Of a stretch of 64,000 nucleotides of DNA, positions 59,508-64,000 are shown in pieces; the stretch's first letter is position 1, and each line of letters starts with the position of its first letter. A program made the position numbers and the translations under genes. The notes below the pieces were generated by a model that had not been told where the DNA came from, did no database searches, and saw only the letters and a list, made by a program, of their open reading frames with translations. The stretch spans positions 62,001 to 126,000 of the forward strand of contig MU401548.1 of the NCBI GenBank assembly GCA_022579005.1. Direction: 5' to 3'. This stretch comes from Poronia punctata (taxonomy: Eukaryota > Ascomycota > Sordariomycetes > Xylariales > Xylariaceae).

Positions 59508-60203
59508 ATGGCTTCGAGCTCTGTTCAGTATTCCTCTCTTCCCCGGCAGGAAGAAGCAAACGATCTGGTAGAGCTATCCCCCTGTCCCACCACCACAACC
59601 ACCACCACAGACGAGACCGTCAGCCTAGACGAGACGGTGAACCTAGTCAAGAACTGCATACTATTCCCCCAGATCCGGGGGAAATACATGAGCGAGGCGC
59701 ACTTCTCGCCCGAACAAAAGACGTCACTCCTCGCCGTCTTCGACATGTTCGACGACATGCAGAGACGACACAGGAACAACTGGGACCACGAGCGCGCCTT
59801 CAACATCCCTCTCATCCACCCGGCCTCCCACGACGAGATCATAGAAGAGCACAAGACGGGCGATTGGGTGGCCTTGCGGAAATCGGCCGTCGACGCAGAG
59901 AGATTGATTGCGCAGGCGCAGGCCAAGATCAACGATCCGGATCTATTGTTTGAGAATATCATCGCCGCGCTCGAGAGTACGCTGAAGACCTTCTCGGCCA
60001 TGAAGGATAAGGGGTTGAAGGACAAGTTGCAGTTGACCAAGCAGAGGTTCACGCTTGCCGGGCAGACGCTCACGTATCTCACGGTTATTGTTAGTGTGGT
60101 TCTGTATATCCAGTCGCTTGTCTTGAAGGGTGCTTCTTCTACTACGGCTCCGCCGACTGGATCTGGGAGTGTTAATTTTACTTTTGCGGAAGATGAGGTC
60201 TGA
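59508..60203 (+). CDS. Hypothetical protein with C-terminal membrane segment
   Basis: A single exon of 696 nt encodes 231 residues from ATG 59508; the frame is open further upstream, but that part lacks coding character. The body is predicted helical and charged (KNCILFPQIRGKYMSEAHFSPEQKTSLLAVFDMFDDMQRRHRNNWDHERAFNIPLIHPASHDEIIEEH..., ...AERLIAQAQAKINDPDLLFENIIAALESTLKTFSAM...). A single hydrophobic helix near the end (LTYLTVIVSVVLYIQSLVL) is followed by ~25 polar residues, the layout of a tail-anchored protein with helical cytosolic domain. I recognise no family. A Thr run (TTTTTTT) near residue 30 is encoded by an ACC repeat. Confidence 0.72.
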   Translation: MASSSVQYSSLPRQEEANDLVELSPCPTTTTTTTDETVSLDETVNLVKNCILFPQIRGKYMSEAHFSPEQKTSLLAVFDMFDDMQRRHRNNWDHERAFNIPLIHPASHDEIIEEHKTGDWVALRKSAVDAERLIAQAQAKINDPDLLFENIIAALESTLKTFSAMKDKGLKDKLQLTKQRFTLAGQTLTYLTVIVSVVLYIQSLVLKGASSTTAPPTGSGSVNFTFAEDEV

Positions 60204-60836
60204 GATCTTGAATGATGTGTCCCGGTTGGGGCTTACAGGGGAGGGGGACTTTGAAAGTGTTTTTGATTTTATTTCTGTAGCGTTTGTTTACCTCTGTAAT
60301 GCGGGTTTTGGTTTGGGGTTTTGGAGTCCCTCCCCCCTTTTCCATCTAGGGCATAATAAGGGGTAGGAGGGCTGATGGATAATATCTAATGACAAGCTTT
60401 GGTTCCCAGTCAACCAAGCAAATCTACGGCGCTGATCCTTCTCTCAATCCTTTTATATGTTGATGGAGCGAGAGTCTCAGCCAGCCAGCCTCCTTACCAC
60501 TTATACTCGTAGTTGACGCATAATGTATGACCATCAAATAATGGGCATCTGTAATACAATAGCCAGCCCATATCTATATCGTTTCTGTCAGTCTGTTGTC
60601 CTTTTCAGTAGGGACTTTTTCCCGCAATGACGTTGCGCCGTCGGCTAACCCCGTCAATCATACAACGTCTGTAAAATCATGATATTCCGTACGTGCCCCC
60701 TCCCCCCTTTTATCCACCCACTTCTACGCAGTACCTACTACCTTAACCTATGCAGCTTCATTTATATGAAAAAAAAGCCCTACTAAACACGCTTCACAAC
60801 TCCATATCCACCTATCCGTCCCCGACCTTTTCTACT
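60204..60836. other. Convergent intergenic region
   Basis: These 630 bases lie between two stop codons. A TACTCGTA word is at 60504. No gene is supported. Confidence 0.55.
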
Positions 60837-61136
60837 TCACTTATGCTCAAGTGTCCCAGGGTTATGCGCCACATACTTTCCCTTTTGATCCTCAAACAAA
60901 ACCTTCCATCCCCCGTCTTTGTTAGCAGTTACTGACCTCAGACCTATTTTTTATTGTTATTACAAACAAGTCAGTCTTACCTTGGGCGGATGTTTTACAT
61001 TCTCCTCTTTAGCCCCCGCCTTGTTTGTGACGATTTTATTAACGTCGCCTTCGTGTCGGCCGCCGCGGATCTGGGTGTATACGTGATCACCTTTTTTGAT
61101 GGGTTTGCCGTGTTTGTCTTGGATTTGGTCTGACAT
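60837..61136 (-). CDS. Small HVA1-type TUDOR domain protein, 73 residues
   Basis: Two exons, 60981-61136 (52 codons) and 60837-60902 (22 codons with stop), are separated by a 78-nt intron with donor GTAAGA, a GCTAACA branch-like site and acceptor GGAAG. The protein begins MSDQIQDKHGKPIKKGDHVYTQIRGGRHEGDVNKIV and ends VLFEDQKGKYVAHNPGTLEHK. This is the single-domain form of the hypervirulence-associated-protein TUDOR family (HVA1), common in fungi and bacteria as a ~70-residue protein; despite the family name, its molecular role is not known. The pattern KGD.V.......EG.V..I and the KHPPK/VLF core support the call. It is too short to stand out as an ORF, since the exons are on separate frames. 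Confidence 0.83.
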
Positions 61137-61609
61137 GGTTGTAGGTTTTTTTTTTGGTCATATAGAGGGAAATGGTGTAGATATACGTGTAGTTTTGCTT
61201 GTGGTTTTACTTGTAAATTTGCAGGTACCTAACCTAGACGGAACTTGAGATTGGAATATTGTTTTGTTTATATGTAGACCTTGTATATGCTGCGTTTGTT
61301 GACGTCACTAATATTTACCTACAGCACTTAATCATCCCAGCGTCGATCTACCTATATCTTTAACCACTTCTTTCGATACTGTAGCTTTGATCATCAATTA
61401 ATATTGTTTATAAAGACTAAAGATGATAATTTTCAGGGGGTTTAAAATGCTTGCTTAATACTAGAAAGCTGTTAGAATAGAAATTGTAGGCCTGCTTAAA
61501 AAGCGCCGACAGTTATTATAATTATAACAAAAAATCTAGCACATTTAAATAGAAGGCAAAATACATCCTGAATCAATAAGTAGAGAGCATCAGTTGATCT
61601 ACGAAATCT
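61137..61609. other. Intergenic between the TUDOR gene and tRNA-Ala
   Basis: These 470 bases upstream of the TUDOR start are AT-rich in the last 200. No gene is supported. Confidence 0.55.
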
Positions 61610-61695
61610 GGGCGAATGGTCTAGGGGTATGATATTCGCTTTGCATATCCAGATATGTCTGCGAAGGGTCCGGGGTTCAATTCCCCGTTCGTCCA
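61610..61695 (+). tRNA. tRNA-Ala(UGC) with a 14-nt intron
   Basis: Acceptor stem GGGCGAA pairs with TTCGTCC, including the G3:U70 wobble pair that identifies alanine tRNAs; discriminator A is at 61695. The anticodon stem TTCGC/GCGAA is perfect and the loop reads U-U-UGC-A. A 14-nt intron (61646-61659) sits directly after position 37. The T arm is CGGGG-TTCAATT-CCCCG. A run of nine T at about 61699 is a good RNA polymerase III terminator. Confidence 0.93.
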
Positions 61696-62058
61696 TCCTT
61701 TTTTTTTCAATAATCTTTTTAAACAATTGTCCAGGACTGCTTCTTCACATTCCTACGTGTAAGATAAATACCAGGTACTACGTGATGTACGTGGTTCTTA
61801 TTTTTATGAAATTATGAGTACGATGCTGTCGATGAGCGCATGTGAGTCATGTATTTTGCCGAGTCCAACAAAACACTGGTAGGTAGGTCAGGAGCTCGAC
61901 GGCCGGAAAAAGGATTGGAGCAATAAAGCCGACTTAGTTAGGGCTGATCGATCTCTATCTTCATCATCTTCAATCGACAGTTGGAATAGGTAGGTATACA
62001 CAGGTAGGAATGAGACGACATGCGCCAATCCCATACATGATTATTATACCCCTACCTT
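61696..62058. other. Intergenic downstream of tRNA-Ala
   Basis: These 360 bases hold the pol III terminator and TAGGTAGGT words. No gene is supported. Confidence 0.55.
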
Positions 62059-62589
62059 TCACATCCCATCCTTCAACATGGCATCGACAATCTGAACATG
62101 TCTATCCCCATTCGTCTCGCTCCACTCCGTCTCATAATTCAGTCCGTACGGCCAGAAATGTCCCCCGCCACAACTAATCTTCGCGTCGGCCCCGTCCCAC
62201 GACTGCAGCAGCGGCGTGGCCGTGGGCCAATCATTAGCGGCGCACTTCTGATCGAAAGCCGCCGTCTGTCCGACGCCCAGCGTATGCGCGATCTCGTGCA
62301 TCGCCGTGCGCTCCGTCATGTACGACCTGTCGGATCCGAACCGTAGGTCTCCGTTGTAGTTGGCTTCGGCTGTGGGCACCCCCGGAGTGTAGTATACGTG
62401 CACGTCCTTTGATGCGCTTGTCCATCGAGCGTATCGCGCCGCTGCTAGGGTCATGGCTGCTTCGATCTTGCCGTAGGCGTCTTGCTCGTCCGAGGATGGG
62501 TTGCTGGATTTCTCGAGGGACCAGTTGATTGTGGCCGAGGCGCTTGCCACGAGGGCGGCGGCGGCGGCGGCGAGGATTGAGATGCGCAT
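62059..62589 (-). CDS. Small secreted metzincin-like zinc metalloprotease domain
   Basis: An intronless gene of 176 residues. The signal peptide is MRISILAAAAAALVASASAT. The zinc site HEIAHTLGVG (H98, E99, H102) has the form HExxHxxGxG; the metzincin third His (HExxHxxGxxH) is not visible at the usual place, where the sequence reads GVGQTAAFDQ, so Asp or another residue may be the third ligand, or the site may be altered. Four cysteines and a Trp-rich end (HFWPYGLNYETEWSETNGDRHVQIVDAML) suggest a compact secreted domain. Similar short secreted proteins exist in fungi and actinobacteria. Protease activity is inferred only from the HExxH motif. The gene stands alone. Confidence 0.75.
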   Translation of the reverse strand: MRISILAAAAAALVASASATINWSLEKSSNPSSDEQDAYGKIEAAMTLAAARYARWTSASKDVHVYYTPGVPTAEANYNGDLRFGSDRSYMTERTAMHEIAHTLGVGQTAAFDQKCAANDWPTATPLLQSWDGADAKISCGGGHFWPYGLNYETEWSETNGDRHVQIVDAMLKDGM

Positions 62590-64000
62590 TGTGTTGATGA
62601 AGCTTATTAACTTGGGTTAATATTGGTCGAGTAGATGAGTGAGCTATCTATCCGAGGTATGCGATCTGCACATTGCATGGTTATATACCTACTTATATAC
62701 AGATCCTATAATCGTTTCTAGGTATTTGATTGATCTGTTCAATTTTATTGTTCATTGCTAAATGCGGATACAGTTTCACGGCTATATGCTCCGTTGCTTG
62801 TTCCTGTATTTAACCCACCAATTGCCTGATGTTTGCTGGCGTTTTAAAGGCCCATTACCCTCCGGTACAAGTCGAATTCGGGTCCATGCCAAGGTCTTCC
62901 TTTTACTCTTACAAACTATAATTACAACTTGGTTTCCTTTTTAACTTGTTTTATCCCGGCGTCTTTTTCCGTCTGGCACTCCGGAAAGTGGTCCACCATA
63001 GTATCAATAAGTCGTCCATTCTGGATTCCGCACGAGATCTGTGGGAGCTGGCTAGAAGGAAAGGAATATGTCAGTTTGACTATAAATGAAACGATTCAGC
63101 GGCCACGATTATATTAGGCAGAGACAAGAGCCCTACACCGTTGGAAACCCCTTGCGATTAGAAGGATATCCGGACACGGACCGACCGACCGACCTAGCAG
63201 CCGGCCACTCTTTGAAATGATTCGATAGCCTGAACGACTACCGACGGTAATATCAAGTTGCGTTGCGCCCGGCGCTGGGGGAAAATGCGAGCCGTTCACC
63301 AGTACGAACTGGTTCTTCTTGGGAATCTGCAAGGAAACACAGTCATAGTGGTGCTGCAAGAGGTCGACGACGGTGGCTCACGTGCCTGCCTTGGAACTTG
63401 AAAAGGCATGTGGCGACCAAATACGTCTTCAAAATCAACCATGGATAAGACGTGGCACGACATGGCAGACCGAAAGCTCACAAGAGAATAGAGTAACGGC
63501 ACTTCGTATGGGAAGAATACTGTTACCTAGGAATATGGAGGTCGAGGAGCCCAGGTTCATGATATGCGTCTTTGGTCTTCCGATCCGGGACGGACGCGCC
63601 GGAAGACCCCATGGTAGCCTCGTCCATTCAAGAACTCTGGGTTTACATTTACGACACTTATTGTCCAAGAGCCTCGCAACGGATATTGTAGTAGTAATGG
63701 TCATGGAGCAGTTCAAGCATGGTTGGGTATCGGCAAAGGGATAGGTAGGGGTTACGTTACGTATGGCGGGTCTAACATGCAGCCCCGATTCTCAAGTGAG
63801 ATGAGTTGGCGAGATCAGGTGATTATACACTTGCCGCGCGAATCAGAGATGACAAGAAGTGGAAGGGAGATTCGTTGATAGGTCGGCGACGAGAGACAGT
63901 AAGCCGTAAGCAATATATATTATTGTAGATAAGATGCACCGGATCCTTTTTGTGCAACCCTCCCCCGGGCCCCACAGAAAAGACGAGAGGAGTAAGTGAG
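62590..64000. other. Right-edge region, largely unresolved
   Basis: This 1.4 kb contains one convincing terminal exon on the minus strand (separate entry). Upstream of it the open frames (63114-63716) do not join into a recognisable gene. A PKKNQFVLVNGSHFPPAPGA stretch after a good acceptor (TTGCAG, about 63331) may be another exon of the same gene. No other feature is supported. Confidence 0.45.
62922..63051 (-). CDS. Possible terminal exon of an unidentified gene
   Basis: Directly after a pyrimidine-rich acceptor (CCTTTCCTTCTAG) the minus strand reads, in one frame, QLPQISCGIQNGRLIDTMVDHFPECQTEKDAGIKQVKKETKL and a stop (43 codons). Composition is protein-like and unlike the surrounding non-coding sequence. 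I cannot assign a family, and the upstream exons are not resolved, so this may be a gene fragment or a chance frame. Confidence 0.3.

Overview
This 64 kb window is nuclear DNA from a filamentous ascomycete (Pezizomycotina). Most protein genes carry one to four short introns (mostly 50-140 nt, GT..AG). The gene set is typical of Sordariomycetes: RAD6, SPT3, SPO7, an ORC4 with a PHD finger, a GPR1/Git3-type receptor, a SUN-family wall protein and an HVA1/TUDOR small protein. The tRNA genes have introns just after position 37. The intergenic style, full of TACCTA/TAGGTA and TACTCGTA words, makes a Xylariales-like Sordariomycete plausible, but that is inference.

Layout. 1-5320: the 5' end of a conventional kinesin (minus), RAD6 (minus), a homopolymer-flanked assembly gap, and acetoacetyl-CoA thiolase (plus). 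5972-9903: CSN12/PCID2-type PCI protein, a stretch that may be decayed coding sequence, and a secreted pectin methylesterase. 12430-19740: a GPI-type SUN wall protein with a histidine-rich N-terminus, then elongation factor 2. 20570-29612: an acetamidase/formamidase, a fungal SLATT two-TM protein, ORC4 with a PHD finger, and a DUF7053-like protein. 30158-41265: an intron-bearing tRNA-Ile(UAU), a Git3-type GPCR, leucine carboxyl methyltransferase PPM1, a multi-pass membrane protein and SPT3. 42386-48410: a frameshifted histidine-phosphatase pseudogene, then a gene-poor tract holding a 1.2 kb AT-rich element with terminal inverted repeats. 48411-64000: a secreted neprosin-domain protein, an ABHD4/5-type mitochondrial hydrolase, a tiny orphan ORF, SPO7, a dual-specificity phosphatase, a tail-anchored orphan, a two-exon HVA1/TUDOR gene, an intron-bearing tRNA-Ala(UGC), a small secreted metzincin-like protein and an unresolved terminal exon at the right edge.

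The genes are mostly housekeeping or solitary secreted enzymes. I see no biosynthetic cluster or operon-like arrangement. Links are only thematic: chromatin and replication (RAD6, SPT3, ORC4), lipid and membrane regulation (ERG10, SPO7, the ABHD hydrolase), signalling (GPCR, PPM1, phosphatase), and secreted plant- or wall-directed proteins (pectin methylesterase, SUN protein, neprosin, metzincin). The most noteworthy observations are the SLATT-domain gene, the TIR element, the multiply frameshifted phosphatase, and an 8-base word (TACTCGTA/TACGAGTA) that I count 21 times, always outside coding sequence.
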